From Trichomonas vaginalis G3 (Eukaryota; Parabasalia; Trichomonadida; Trichomonadidae): DNA of 64,000 nt. The stretch is from positions 4,464,001 to 4,528,000 of the forward strand of contig NC_067205.1 of the NCBI RefSeq assembly GCF_026262505.1, in the 5' to 3' direction. The translations under genes were made by a program, and so were the position numbers. How positions within the stretch are numbered: position 1 is the first letter of the stretch; each line of letters starts with the position of its first letter. The notes under the pieces are model-generated. The model worked only from the letters and a program-made list of their open reading frames with translations. It made no database searches and was not told the origin of the DNA. Shown here one piece after another: positions 30,787 to 41,030 of this stretch.

Positions 30787-32799
30787 CCTGATTTATACCA
30801 AAATGGTGAAATCTTGTTCATTTGAGTGTCTGAATTACTGAAAATGGAATTTGGTGCTTTGTTGTATGCATAATTCATAACTTTCAAAAACAAGTAATTA
30901 GAATAATGATGTAACATAGAATCTGCTTGATACAAGAAATTCGCACTGTCTGCAATGTTATCTAATACTTTGTATTTGAAAATCAATGTATATATACAAA
31001 ATCCTGCTATCGACAAAACACAAACAACAATAAAATAAATAATAACATATGCGTAATTTCCAAGTTTTGAGTTATTGATGAGATCAGAAATAACTTCTTT
31101 CTTGTTAAGTTCGTTGATGTCTGCTTCTTCATTGTTAAGTGAGTTGCCAACAATATCAATCTCTTTAGTAAGATCAGAAATAGAGTTCATAACATTAGGG
31201 AAAAGTGAAATCATGTTCAAAAGTGCTCTGTCTTTATGTGCTGGAATACCTTTCTCAAGCATATCTAAGTCTGTTTTCAATCTTCGTGCTTCTGAAAATT
31301 TAAATGTAGTTATTGACAAGTTGACTGATCTCTTTTGACATCTCGCGTGACAATGAATCGCATGTTAACAAACTTGGCCAAAAGGCATCTGTGTTTCCAT
31401 GTAAAACATTCTCCCAAAACTTTTTCGTGTTACTTGTCAAAATTTTTGAAATTGAGTCAATAGAATCAAATTTTTTGACTATTTTTGATGTAGCAGCTGT
31501 ATTTCGATGACATAATAACAACTGAACTTGGAAATTCAACAAACTACGACAGTTTATTGATGATTTCTTAAGATAATCATCAACAACTTCAAGTTTGTAT
31601 TTATAACTAGGAAAAGCTGAAACAATACGAACATAAACAAACAACATGTCTTTGATATCATTGTTTTCTTCAAGGAATTGGTCGTAAATAGGGAACATGA
31701 AGATACCTGGTGAACAATAATCTAATGACCTACGAACATCACGTGCTAAATTGTCACTACGACCATAGAAATACTCATCTTGTGATGCAGAATCAAGTCT
31801 GACCATAGAAATTTGTGAAAATTTCGAATGCATGAAATGTAATATCAAATATGAAAGAATAACAAAGATAATTATAATAAAGAACAAGATATTATAGTCA
31901 ATTTTCGTGTAAAGTGCTACAATGTTCAATATACTTGATGATCCGTTTGAAATAAGCATGGAACAAAAGATGTTACCGTATATTTTGTTAAGAAACATTG
32001 AGTCAAGGAACAAATAGATACCAATAACATATGAAATAATAAAAATAACTGCAAGTTCAACGGTTGATGAAATTTTATCAGATTGGATAGTAGCTGTGAA
32101 CAAAGCTGAGTTAATTTCTAAGGCAAATGTAACTAGAGCGGCTGATCCTGGTGTCCACATCAACATAACATCGTGAAGGAACATAACTCTTGGAGAAATG
32201 AAGTTGTATTGCATATATACCTGCACAAAAAATGCTATTATGGCTAAGATAAAGCCAACAACCTGGACTGCTTCGACATTTCCTTTTACAAAGTTATATA
32301 TCGTCGAGCCAACGCAATTTGTGGTAAAACTTGTTAAAATTGGGAAGATATATGATGAGATAGCGAACATTATATTGATTTCGATAGGTTTCATTGATTT
32401 ATAACTTGCATAAACTCTTGCTCGGATACAAATTGAGATAATAAGGATAATTGTGATAGATGATGCAATAATTGATGTAATATAGGGGCCATTTGAACCG
32501 AAGCAGCCTCCTCCTATCCAAATTACGGAGATAATTTGCATAATTTTTGCAATAAACGAAGTATCCTTTTGAGCTACAGCTTGTTGTAAGAACGCAGGGA
32601 ATATACTTTGGATAAGAACAAATACTGCACTTACAATAGATAGAAAGAACTTTGGTGAAGTATCAGTTTGGATTCATGCGTAATATAAGTAAAGCCATTC
32701 TGTTAATCTTTCAAAAGGTGAAACATCGAGGATACCAGGATAGTCCCCCTTGAAGTTGGAGAATTCAAGTTCTTCAGAGTTCTGTTTTTCCTCGGTCAT
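30787..32799 (-). pseudogene. Multi-span membrane protein pseudogene (large cyclase-like N-terminus)
   Basis: The ATG at 32799 opens MTEEKQNSEELEFSNFKGDY. The frame meets TGA at 32676-32674, then stays open to about 31300 with at least eight hydrophobic spans (from ISVIWIGGGCFGSNG to ILFFIIIIFVILSYLILHFM). A soluble part follows (ARDVRRSLDYCSPG, FWENVLHGNTDAFW). Around 31300-31320 the frame shifts into FSEARRLKTDLDMLEKGIP, a further span (YVIIYFIVVCVLSIAGF) and FWYKSG. Similarity seems to end at about 30787. The layout resembles the N-terminal half of the very large trichomonad membrane proteins that end in adenylate/guanylate cyclase domains, but no cyclase domain is present here. At least one stop, one shift and a 3' truncation mark it as dead. 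Confidence 0.6.
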
Positions 32800-32875
32800 T
32801 TTGCAATCTTTTGAAATAAAATCGTTTTTTCTGAAATTAAATTATTGCATCGGTTATAAGGAATTCAAAATGTTG

Positions 32876-34119
32876 TAAACAGAAATTCATCAAAAGTGAC
32901 ACTTCAGAAAAGCTAAAATATTGAATTTTTGGAACTTTTGATAGAGCACGTTTTTAAATATTAATTAAAGTAAATGTATATTTTGTAAAGATTTTTTTTA
33001 ATAAAAAAATAAAATTTTGAAGAAGAACACAAAATCTTCTGAAAAATAATATCACATAAACTCATATTATTTTCTAATATATAACTATTTTATATAAAAA
33101 TCAAATTCAATGATCTTAAAAGCGAAGGATAAACCTCAAAATTTACGAATATAATGAGTGGGAATATAATGCTTATCTATCATAAAACCATATGAAATAT
33201 CAATTTTTGCTTTACGCCTAATTTTTGACGACAATTAGCAAAAAATGTTAAATGTTAACACTCAGTCCATTTGAATATGAAAAATAAAATTGACTTTGAT
33301 TAAATGTTTTTATTTATCATGCAATTCTTCTTGCGACCAAAGATTTGAATAAAAGTTCAAAAAAAAAGATAGCTTAAAAAATAATATACGGTAGTGTTTA
33401 CTAATAGATGAATAGTATATAAATTCTATTAAAATGGATTTGATCCAAAAAAATATAAAACCAAAAATAATTGTTATAATTTAAATGAAGAAGTAATTTA
33501 AAACGATTTTATTTATGATCAAATTTTATATATTTTTTTGGATCAAATCCATTTTAATAGAATTTATATACTATTCATCTATTAGTAAACACTACCGTAT
33601 ATTATTTTTAAGCTATCTTATTTTTTGAACTTTTATTCAAATCTTTGGTCGCAAGAAGAATTGCATGATAAATAAAAACATTTAATCAAAGTCAATTTTA
33701 TTTTTCATATTCAAATGGACTGAGTGTTAACATTTAACATTTTTTGCTAATTGTCGTCAAAAATTAGGCGTAAAGCAAAAATTGATATTTCATATGGTTT
33801 TATGATAGATAAGCATTATATTCCCACTCATTATATTCGTAAATTTTGAGGTTTATCCTTCGCTTTTAAGATCATTGAATTTGATTTTTATATAAAATAG
33901 TTATATATTAGAAAATAATATGAGTTTATGTGATATTATTTTTCAGAAGATTTCATTCTATATGCCTATGAAAAGTACTCTCAAAACTAACTTTTCCCTA
34001 ATTATAATTAAATCTAGAATATTGTATTATGCTTAGTATTATTTCATTTTTCTCATTCAATTTAGAATTTACAAATGTCAAAAAATTGAGAGCCGTCACT
34101 TTTGATGAATTTCTGTTTA
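32876..34119. mobile_element. Foldback DNA transposon with 420 bp palindromic arms
   Basis: The ends carry 25 bp inverted repeats (32876-32900 and 34095-34119) starting TAAACAGAAATTCATC and bordered by TA. Inside, about 33032-33460 is repeated in reverse at about 33523-33953 with only a few small differences. This gives a near-perfect hairpin with arms of about 425 bp around a 60-65 nt spacer. The DNA between the TIRs and the arms (about 130 bp each side) is not inverted. There is no coding capacity. TA borders point to a Tc1/mariner-type non-autonomous element. Confidence 0.75.
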
Positions 34120-35113
34120 TTACAAAAATAGCAATAACAGTATGTGAAAAATTTTCATACGGGTAGTTTTGAATGATCTTTTGATTTGATTCAAAATTTT
34201 GAAAGGAGAAATATTAATGCCTAACGTGTTCATTTAATTTATTGAAAAGATGATTGACATATACAGTGGGTTCTAAGGAGAATGTAAAATTCTCTAACAT
34301 TTTTTTGAGAAGATTACAAATACTTTTTACCGTTAATAACTCATTCTAAAATAAGATAATCGGGTTTTCTATATAACAAGCAGTGAATTTTAAATAAGAA
34401 TTTGGCCAAATTCTTATTGTAAAAATTTGAGAAGGCGAACTTATTGCATAATTAGTTAATATTTGTATGTCACCGATTATAAGAAGGTTCAATATTCCTT
34501 AATTTTGAATACATTTCAAAATTTCAAAAAGAATGGGCGCCACTTGATCAACTATTTTCTACTTTCTCTTTGCAATTATATTTTTATAAAACGAAAATTG
34601 AATGTAAAACCATTTTTGATTCAAAATCTTCTGAAGGTTTATTATCGCTTTTACACATATAAATTTTGCAACTGAAAGCATATTTAGCAAATGCAAGTAG
34701 AATCCAAGACTATCATTAATGAAACAGTTTGCTAAGAAGAATTTTTTTTCCAAATATTTTATTCAATTAGCATCGCAAGTAATTGTTACTGATAGCATGC
34801 ATTTCTCTGACTTTGCCAGTTGTTTCTATCTTACTATTTTGTTTTTTTAATAAATTTCTCAAATTAACAAGTATAGCAATGAGCATTTAGAAATAGAATA
34901 CATTTATTTGGTCAGTGCTACTGAAAAACCAAAAAGCATTAAAATTAAAATAAATCTTAAATTTAAGCATTATTACCTCCTAGAAAAATCTCCTGTCCTA
35001 TATCATATAAAATTTTAATGTTAATCTGTTCTAAAATGCTAAACTTTTATCCATCCAACATTGAATCAACCATTAATATCAAAATTTCTTAATATATGGT
35101 TAGTTTATACTTT
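34120..35113. other. Intergenic DNA
   Basis: AT-rich. Two overlapping small frames on opposite strands (34463-34753) are not convincing. Nothing else seen. Confidence 0.5.
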
Positions 35114-35593
35114 TTAAGGGTGCACACAAGAGGATCATGTAAACTTCAGAATTTAGAACCTTATTTTTAGGCATTATCTTGGCTACCTATTTAGGCTCGA
35201 AAAGCAAAAAATATCAAAAAATACAACTTGACTCCATTATGACCCTTTCATGGAGGTAGTTTTTATCCGCTAGTATTTTCCCTTTGAATCTCTTTACAAT
35301 TCGAAATCAAATTCAAAACTCAGTAGAAGAAAGGAAGAATCGACTTACTACGGTTGTAATACGAATAAATACATATATTTAATTATTTTTATTTACATAA
35401 TAATTGTTTGAAGCTCATATTCCAACAAATTTTTAAAAAAAAACATTAAAATGTTGAAAATGTTCGTATATTTTAATAGGGTTTTGGCACTTTATTGAGG
35501 AATTACTACATACATAGTCGAACTGAACTTGATATTTTGAAATTTAAATTATTTATCAAAATTAAAATTTAACTTGAAATTTATAATTATTTA

Positions 35594-35682
35594 AAAAAAA
35601 AAAAAAAAAAAAAAAGGTAGTGGGGCTTCCAGGCACTTCGTGCCCTCTAGCCCCGAAGATGTTTAGTATAAATGAAGTTTTT
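35594..35682 (+). repeat. Left terminal inverted repeat of the Maverick
   Basis: A run of 22-23 A is followed by GGTAGTGGGGCTTCC and GGCACTTCGTGCC. It matches the right end for about 90 bp with a few small indels, then fades, with patchy similarity continuing (GGGCTTCCAGG). Confidence 0.85.
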
Positions 35683-35785
35683 ATTCGGAGGGCTTCCAGG
35701 AGCTTTTCACAAATTATATATGTTTTCATGTTTTGTCACTTTTCTGTCACTTTTCAGGAAAAAACATTTTTATTATTATATATAA

Positions 35786-36604
35786 ATGAATTTTACAAAA
35801 CCACCGTTACCGTTCTTTGGAAATAAGAGTAGATGTAAAGATATTCTATTGAGAGAACTTAAGAAACTACCGAATGGTCTAACATTTGTAGATTTGTTCG
35901 GTGGAAGTTTCTATATATCCCATTTGTGCCATACCGTATTCCCAGACTCAAAGATTATATGCAATGACTTCGACAACTATATGAACCGTCTCAAACATAT
36001 ACCAGACACAAACAATATATTGAAAGAGTTAAAAGAAAAGATACCTATAGGTAAGATGGAAAGTATACCATTAGATAAGAAAAATATTGTGAGAGAGGTT
36101 TTGAAAAAAGCAGAATATATTGACTGGGATAGTATATCTGCTAGACTATTATATAGTGGTTCTATAAGAGTTCATGACATTGAAACACTTATGTCAAAAG
36201 TTTTATATCTTAACTATACAAAGGTTTTCAAAAAGAACATAGAAAAATATATTGAGGGTATAGAGTTTGTGAGATGTCATTGGACAGAGTTGTATGAAAA
36301 ATATAAAGACAAGGAAAATGTTTTCTTTATAGTGGACCCGCCGTTCTATAACACATGGGATTTTCAATACCAAGTAGACTGGACTTTGAGAGACTCTTTA
36401 GAAACTTTAGACGTTTTACATAACCATCCATGCTTTTACTTTACATCCGATAAAAGTGGTTTGGAAACCGTTATGAGATGGTTAGAGGACATACATGACT
36501 ATGAGTTTAGATATGACAAGATAGAATATGAGAGAGGTCCTATAAACCGGAGAAAGTGTCATAACAAAGAAATTTTATTGGTAAGTAAATGTGGTTTGAA
36601 ATAG
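35786..36604 (+). CDS. Maverick: adenine-specific DNA methyltransferase (Dam/D12 class)
   Basis: 272 residues. It has the D12 N-terminal signature PPLPFFGNKSR, the SAM-binding FVDLFGGS (about 40-47), and the catalytic DPPF tetrad in FFIVDPPFYNTWD (about 185). These enzymes move a methyl group from SAM to adenine N6, often in GATC. Such genes are common in phages and large DNA viruses, and T. vaginalis is known to carry abundant adenine methylation attributed partly to Maverick-borne enzymes. Transcribed inward from the left terminus. A partial inverted copy of its 3' part lies near the right end (59262-59455). Confidence 0.85.
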   Translation: MNFTKPPLPFFGNKSRCKDILLRELKKLPNGLTFVDLFGGSFYISHLCHTVFPDSKIICNDFDNYMNRLKHIPDTNNILKELKEKIPIGKMESIPLDKKNIVREVLKKAEYIDWDSISARLLYSGSIRVHDIETLMSKVLYLNYTKVFKKNIEKYIEGIEFVRCHWTELYEKYKDKENVFFIVDPPFYNTWDFQYQVDWTLRDSLETLDVLHNHPCFYFTSDKSGLETVMRWLEDIHDYEFRYDKIEYERGPINRRKCHNKEILLVSKCGLK

Positions 36605-36720
36605 GACTACTTGTTTTAGGTTTTTTCCATTGTGTCATTTACTTATTTGACGTGGCAGAAAGATATAGAGAATATGAAGATGAACCAATGCCAGCAAATG
36701 TTCAGTATATGTACTCGTAA
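36589..36720 (+). CDS. Maverick: 43-residue single-span membrane protein
   Basis: A short frame overlapping the end of the methyltransferase gene. The product starts MWFEIGLLVLGFFHCVIYLF, one clear membrane span, and continues with a charged tail (VAERYREYEDEPM). No family is recognised. Its overlap and common direction with neighbouring genes support it as real. A minor structural or membrane-acting protein is a guess. Confidence 0.5.
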   Translation: MWFEIGLLVLGFFHCVIYLFDVAERYREYEDEPMPANVQYMYS

Positions 36721-36743
36721 GAGATATTTTTATCTAATATTAA

Positions 36744-37106
36744 ATGGACGCACAGAACTTAGCGAATGCACAGCAACCTGGACAACCAAACCCAGAGAAT
36801 ATTCCAAATGAAGTTAGAATACAAACTGCAATGGCAAACTATGGTCAAGTGCCAACAGATGTACAAATGCAAACTGCCATGTCAAATGACGCTGCGTTAG
36901 GTTTGCCACCATGGTATGCAAATATGAGATGGAAAGAGTTTTATACAAACCCTGAAGTGGGATATAAACAACTTTATGCAGATGACGCGAACACAGGAGT
37001 TGACCCAGAATATGTTTTCTACCAGAGGAGAAATAGAATGTATGAGCTCCAGTTAAAGAATGCTATGGAACTCAACAGGAAACGCAAAAGACTAGGCGGA
37101 CATTAG
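36744..37106 (+). CDS. Maverick: hypothetical 120-residue protein
   Basis: Gln/Asn/Pro-rich N-terminus with a repeated phrase (RIQTAMANYGQVP, VQMQTAMSND), then an aromatic section (LPPWYANMRWKEFYTNPEVG) and a basic end (NRKRKRLGG). Unknown. It sits with small presumed virion proteins. Confidence 0.5.
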   Translation: MDAQNLANAQQPGQPNPENIPNEVRIQTAMANYGQVPTDVQMQTAMSNDAALGLPPWYANMRWKEFYTNPEVGYKQLYADDANTGVDPEYVFYQRRNRMYELQLKNAMELNRKRKRLGGH

Positions 37107-37124
37107 ATTTTTACATATAGTAAA

Positions 37125-37367
37125 ATGGGTTTCTTCAGTAGTATTGGAAACTTCTTTCGAAATGTTGGAAGAGGTATATGGAATGGAATAAAATCTGTCG
37201 GAAGAGGAGTATGGAACGGTGTCAAAAATATTGGTAAAAGAGTAGGTCAGTTTGTTGGTATTATACCTAAAGACCCTGAACCAGAAGAACAAGCTCCTGT
37301 TATACAACAGCCTGAACCTGCACCACAGTCTAGTTGGCAACCAAATCCAACACCTCAACCGTATTAA
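37125..37367 (+). CDS. Maverick: small amphipathic protein, possibly minor virion protein
   Basis: 80 residues. The first 50 alternate Gly, aromatic and basic residues in repeating IGNFFRNVGRGIWNGIKS/VGRGVWNGVKNIGKR units, which make a strongly amphipathic helix. The rest is Pro/Gln-rich. Membrane-lytic minor capsid proteins of adenoviruses and of virophages share this style, so a related role is plausible but not shown. Confidence 0.5.
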   Translation: MGFFSSIGNFFRNVGRGIWNGIKSVGRGVWNGVKNIGKRVGQFVGIIPKDPEPEEQAPVIQQPEPAPQSSWQPNPTPQPY

Positions 37368-37371
37368 AAAA

Positions 37372-38220
37372 TTATATTTTTACCGTTCGATAGTAGTTGT
37401 ATATGAAACTAAGTTCTAAGTAAAACGCATGGTATAATGGAATTATTCTCTTTCTTCCATCTGTAGTAAACCATACTTGAAAGTCTGAAATACTTCCACT
37501 CGGCGGTTCGTATAACTTTGTAGGTTTTTCGTAAAAGTCATTTGCCAAGCATAAAAAAGAGTTTTGCGCACCAGAAAATGAAGCATGAACTATAATAGCA
37601 TCTTGGTCGAAAACATTTTCATATGTTCCATTAGGGTTTTCGACTTCATAAAAGTCCGGGTGTACTGGATATTCTGCAGGCTGATTTAACATCCTCAAAA
37701 ATCTATACCATGCCAAGTTGTTATATTTTGTAGAAATATAAACGTTTTCTCCAAGGTCTTCTATTCTATTGATTTTAACAGTTGCATTTTTCCTGTCATA
37801 TATAATATCGAGATGGTACTCTCCTTCGTCAATGTTATACTGTTTTGCATATTCGAGATAGATATCGTTTATTTTTTCTTGAAAAGCTTGAAGAGTTGTT
37901 TCTAAATTTACAAGCAAATTCACTTGTAAAAGTTTTCCCTGTTCAAATTTCTCATACGTACGTTTTTCTTTGTTATAGTATCGAACTTCAAAACCGACCG
38001 TAAATGGGAAACCATGTATGGCTTCTGAAATGAACTTCATTCTACGAAAGCCAATAGCTTTTGTGACAGATGGGTCTCTTAACCATCTCAATGGGTAGTC
38101 AAAACGATAGCCTTCATGCTTTACGGTCTCTGTCTCAAACTTTTGACCGACATTAGTAAAAAGTTCATCTAATGGTTTAGTTGTAGCAACTCTTGAATTT
38201 TCTTTTTCTATTGAAAGCAT
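37372..38220 (-). CDS. Maverick: hypothetical protein, paralogue of 43854-44714
   Basis: 282 residues, starting MLSIEKENSRVATTKPLDEL. Shared landmarks with the second copy: TKPLD, YRFDYPLRWL, HASFSGAQNSFLC versus HASFSSSNNSFLC, LYEPPSGSISDFQVWFTT and LYHAFYLELSFIYNY. The mixed aromatic/beta-rich sequence fits a structural protein. It ends 5 bp from the gene before it, on the other strand. No known family recognised. Confidence 0.6.
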   Translation of the reverse strand: MLSIEKENSRVATTKPLDELFTNVGQKFETETVKHEGYRFDYPLRWLRDPSVTKAIGFRRMKFISEAIHGFPFTVGFEVRYYNKEKRTYEKFEQGKLLQVNLLVNLETTLQAFQEKINDIYLEYAKQYNIDEGEYHLDIIYDRKNATVKINRIEDLGENVYISTKYNNLAWYRFLRMLNQPAEYPVHPDFYEVENPNGTYENVFDQDAIIVHASFSGAQNSFLCLANDFYEKPTKLYEPPSGSISDFQVWFTTDGRKRIIPLYHAFYLELSFIYNYYRTVKI

Positions 38221-38238
38221 ATTTTATCTAGAATAAAA

Positions 38239-39474
38239 ATGTCGAAAGAAACAGCGTCTATGAGAGAAATACAACACAACCGACAACTCATTATACAAGC
38301 TCTAAATAAGAACACAACAAACTTTTCAAACTATTCTAAGATATCTGAGTCATTGAAAGAAGGAAACTTAAAACTGACATTAAACCCAATGACAGATGAG
38401 TTTCTATTTCAAGACAAGAAGAACAATACTGTCTGTATAAATCCAACAAAAGGAACTTTAAACGAGAAACCTATAAAAGAACTTCTTTTGAAAGCAGATG
38501 TTGACAACAAAGCTGACAAAGAGTATGTCATTGAAAAAGTTCAAGAAGAACATGACAGAGCAGATGCAACATATGCAACGAAAGAGGATGTTGAAAAGAA
38601 AGCAGATAAAACATATGTTAACGATGAGTTAGCATGTGTGGCTAGTGCGTTAGTGAAGAAGGCAGATAAGGAATATGTGGATGAAAAAGAAAATGAAATT
38701 AAAGAAAGGGTTGAATGGTATAATGAAAGGACAACAAAGATTTTAAAAACTAAAGCTGATACAGGATGGGTTTCAGGATGTTTAGACCTTAAAGCGGATA
38801 AGAACCATACACATACAAGTTTTACAACTTTTACAGCAGATGATATAATATTGAACTTTGACCTTGGTTCAAGTGCACCTTCAGAGAATCCGAGTACAAG
38901 CGTAAAAGATACTCTTAACAATTTAGATAACAGTTGCAGGAATATCGAAGAGCATGCCAGAAACTTTGAAGCATATGAACTACCAACAATGTTAGATAAG
39001 AAAGCTGACAAAACAGAGCTTCAAACATTAAAGACAGAAATACTTCAAACATTATATCCTATAGGTTCTATTTATACGTCAATGAACTCTACCAGACCAG
39101 AAGTAGTACTTGGTTTTGGAACTTGGACTCAAATAGTCGACAGGTTTTTGTATTGTGCAAACTCTTCAAAGGAAACAGGTGGAAGTAAAACGATTTCAGG
39201 TGCAAATTTACCTGCGCACAGTCACTACGTAAGTTTAACTACATCTCGAGAAGGTGGGCATAGGCATAAATATTGGGATTGGTCAGGAATGACAAAAGGT
39301 AAAGGATATGATGTTAAAAACAACGTTCAGTTTGCTATAAATTGTTTCCTGAGTAACACTGAGGTAGGAGGAGACCATACACATTTCGTTTCAGGGTATA
39401 CGCAAACAACGGGACAAAGTAAAGACTACATGCCACCTTACATGACAGTTTACGCATGGTATAGAAATGCTTAG
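38239..39474 (+). CDS. Maverick: fibre protein with phage-type collar-like tip
   Basis: 411 residues. The shaft region (about 90-270) carries repeats of the KADKEYV / KADKTYV / KADKNH form with short helices between them, typical of trimeric phage fibres. The C-terminal domain (about 270-411) reads LYPIGSIYTSMNSTRPEVVL, GTWTQIVDRFLYCA, ETGGSKTISGANLPAHSHYV and ends YMPPYMTVYAWYRNA. This is the pattern of phage tail-collar/receptor-binding tips, whose His pairs bind metal. Divergent from the gene on its left with an 18 bp spacer. It probably served host attachment. The resemblance to bacteriophage proteins is strong by eye. Confidence 0.75.
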   Translation: MSKETASMREIQHNRQLIIQALNKNTTNFSNYSKISESLKEGNLKLTLNPMTDEFLFQDKKNNTVCINPTKGTLNEKPIKELLLKADVDNKADKEYVIEKVQEEHDRADATYATKEDVEKKADKTYVNDELACVASALVKKADKEYVDEKENEIKERVEWYNERTTKILKTKADTGWVSGCLDLKADKNHTHTSFTTFTADDIILNFDLGSSAPSENPSTSVKDTLNNLDNSCRNIEEHARNFEAYELPTMLDKKADKTELQTLKTEILQTLYPIGSIYTSMNSTRPEVVLGFGTWTQIVDRFLYCANSSKETGGSKTISGANLPAHSHYVSLTTSREGGHRHKYWDWSGMTKGKGYDVKNNVQFAINCFLSNTEVGGDHTHFVSGYTQTTGQSKDYMPPYMTVYAWYRNA

Positions 39475-39479
39475 TCGTC

Positions 39480-40430
39480 ATTTTCAACTTCTTTAGCATA
39501 TTCGTCAGGAGTTGTCTTATATTTGTTAGGAACTGTCTTTGAAAGTATACCACCTTGAACTTTGACAAGTTTGAAACGAGGTCTGACAATAGTAGTTTTA
39601 TCTTCTGCTTGCAGTGTGTACATTTTGCCATGTTTGCCTAAAACTTCATAATATTCTCTTGTATACTTTCTTCTATTTTACGAACACGAATGTGAGTACC
39701 TGTCGGGTTCCCATTGTTGTCATAGTCAATAGTATTTTCATATGGGTCGCGTTTAGGTATTTCTATTTTTACTTTGTCACCTTTCTGAAGTTTGAAGCCT
39801 GGCATTCTTTCTTGTTTGTCTCTTTTGACTAAATTGTTAAATATAAAGTCTTTCTCTAAGTTAGGGTTGTTTTTCATTTCTCGGGGAGGGTTTCCCAAAC
39901 CTTTTTGTTTACGGTTATTGTAAATATTTAAAACTTGTCTCATCTTTGCCATGGAGAAGTGTCTATATTTGTCGTCATATGACATTTCATCTACCTCACC
40001 ACCTTGTGGTTGGTTTAAGTCTCTTAAGATTTTTATACAACTGTCAATGACACAAGAGCAGAATGGTTTTGGTCGACAATGAAATATTGGTTTACATTTT
40101 TTGAACGCAGATAGTTTTTAATATCGTCTGATTTGAAAGAACTTTCACAGTCAGATGTCAGTTTTGTTGGATGGTATTTGTCAACGAATATTGTCAAAGC
40201 AGTTTTCACATCTAAAATATTTTTGGACCATAATGGTATGGCTTCACAGTATCTTGTGTTTTGACCAACAAATATTAGCCAGTATGGTGGTCCATCTTCT
40301 CTATACCTCGGAATGTTTTCAAAGATATCCATAAACCAAGCATTTGGTGTTGAACTAAAGATTTTTATCATGAGTGCTTTTTGTTGCCTTAGAAACATAG
40401 GGGTCCTTGTTTGAATTCGTCATTTTTAAC
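39480..40430 (-). pseudogene. Maverick: retroviral-type integrase region (degraded)
   Basis: Minus-strand coding remains of a DDE integrase: NAWFMDIFE, YWLIFVGQNTRYCEAIPL, DVKTALTIFVDKYHPTKL and TSDCESSF belong to the catalytic core. A Lys/Arg-rich C-terminal part with KLQKGDKVKIEIPKRD resembles a chromo/SH3-like tail. This is the enzyme family that inserts Mavericks and makes the 5-6 bp duplication. The region no longer reads as one frame. Confidence 0.8.
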
Positions 40431-40439
40431 CCATAAGAA

Positions 40440-40766
40440 ATGGGTTTATTTGGCGCATTAGCAGGAGTCGCATCTAGATTTTTACCCGCAGTGGGAACAA
40501 TAGCCAGAGGTGTATTTGGAGTTGGAAGGAAGATTTTGAGTACATTAGGTATACTTAAAGAGAAAGCACAACCTATTATACAAACTGTACAGAAAGGTTG
40601 GGAGGTAGCACGAGATGCAACAAATCTTATTCCAAATCCTGAAACAAGAGGAAAAGTTCAAGGATGGATGGACAATGTAGGAAGACAAGCAGGAAACTAT
40701 TATAACAAAGCAAATGACTACTATAACCAAGCAGGGCACTATATGGACCAAGGAAAGATTCTTTAA
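40440..40766 (+). CDS. Maverick: small amphipathic protein, possible minor virion protein
   Basis: 108 residues. Hydrophobic Gly/Ala-rich start (MGLFGALAGVASRFLPAVG), then an amphipathic section and Asn/Tyr/Gln repeats (NYYNKANDYYNQAGHY). It resembles in style the protein at 37125 and the membrane-active minor proteins of adeno-like viruses. Function not established. Confidence 0.45.
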   Translation: MGLFGALAGVASRFLPAVGTIARGVFGVGRKILSTLGILKEKAQPIIQTVQKGWEVARDATNLIPNPETRGKVQGWMDNVGRQAGNYYNKANDYYNQAGHYMDQGKIL

Positions 40767-40858
40767 CAGAGGATATAACCATGCACAACAGTGGGTAAAC
40801 AATAACCAACCTCAACCGCCTCAAACGTGGGGAATGTAAATTTTTTTACTGAGATGAA

Positions 40859-41011
40859 ATGAACAATACAGCATTGAGACAAATGGGTTCAAGATGGATT
40901 TGTCGGCTTCCAGCAGTTACACAACGTGTTTGTCAAGTTCTTCCTATACCTCAGGAAGTTTTAGACCGACTTAAAAAACCTAAACAACCAGTTGAAAACA
41001 AACCAAACTAA
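40859..41011 (+). CDS. Maverick: 50-residue protein
   Basis: A short frame reading MNNTALRQMGSRWICRLPAV and ending in a Lys/Pro tail. It is preceded by TTTTTTACTGAGATGAAATG, which also precedes the next gene, so it is probably expressed. No family recognised. Confidence 0.45.
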   Translation: MNNTALRQMGSRWICRLPAVTQRVCQVLPIPQEVLDRLKKPKQPVENKPN

Positions 41012-41030
41012 AATTTTTTACTGAGATGAA

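Noticed and set aside
35594-35616. Poly(A) run read as the tail of a retroposon
   Set aside because: An equal-length T run ends the opposite terminus inside the same 6 bp duplication, so the runs belong to the Maverick ends.
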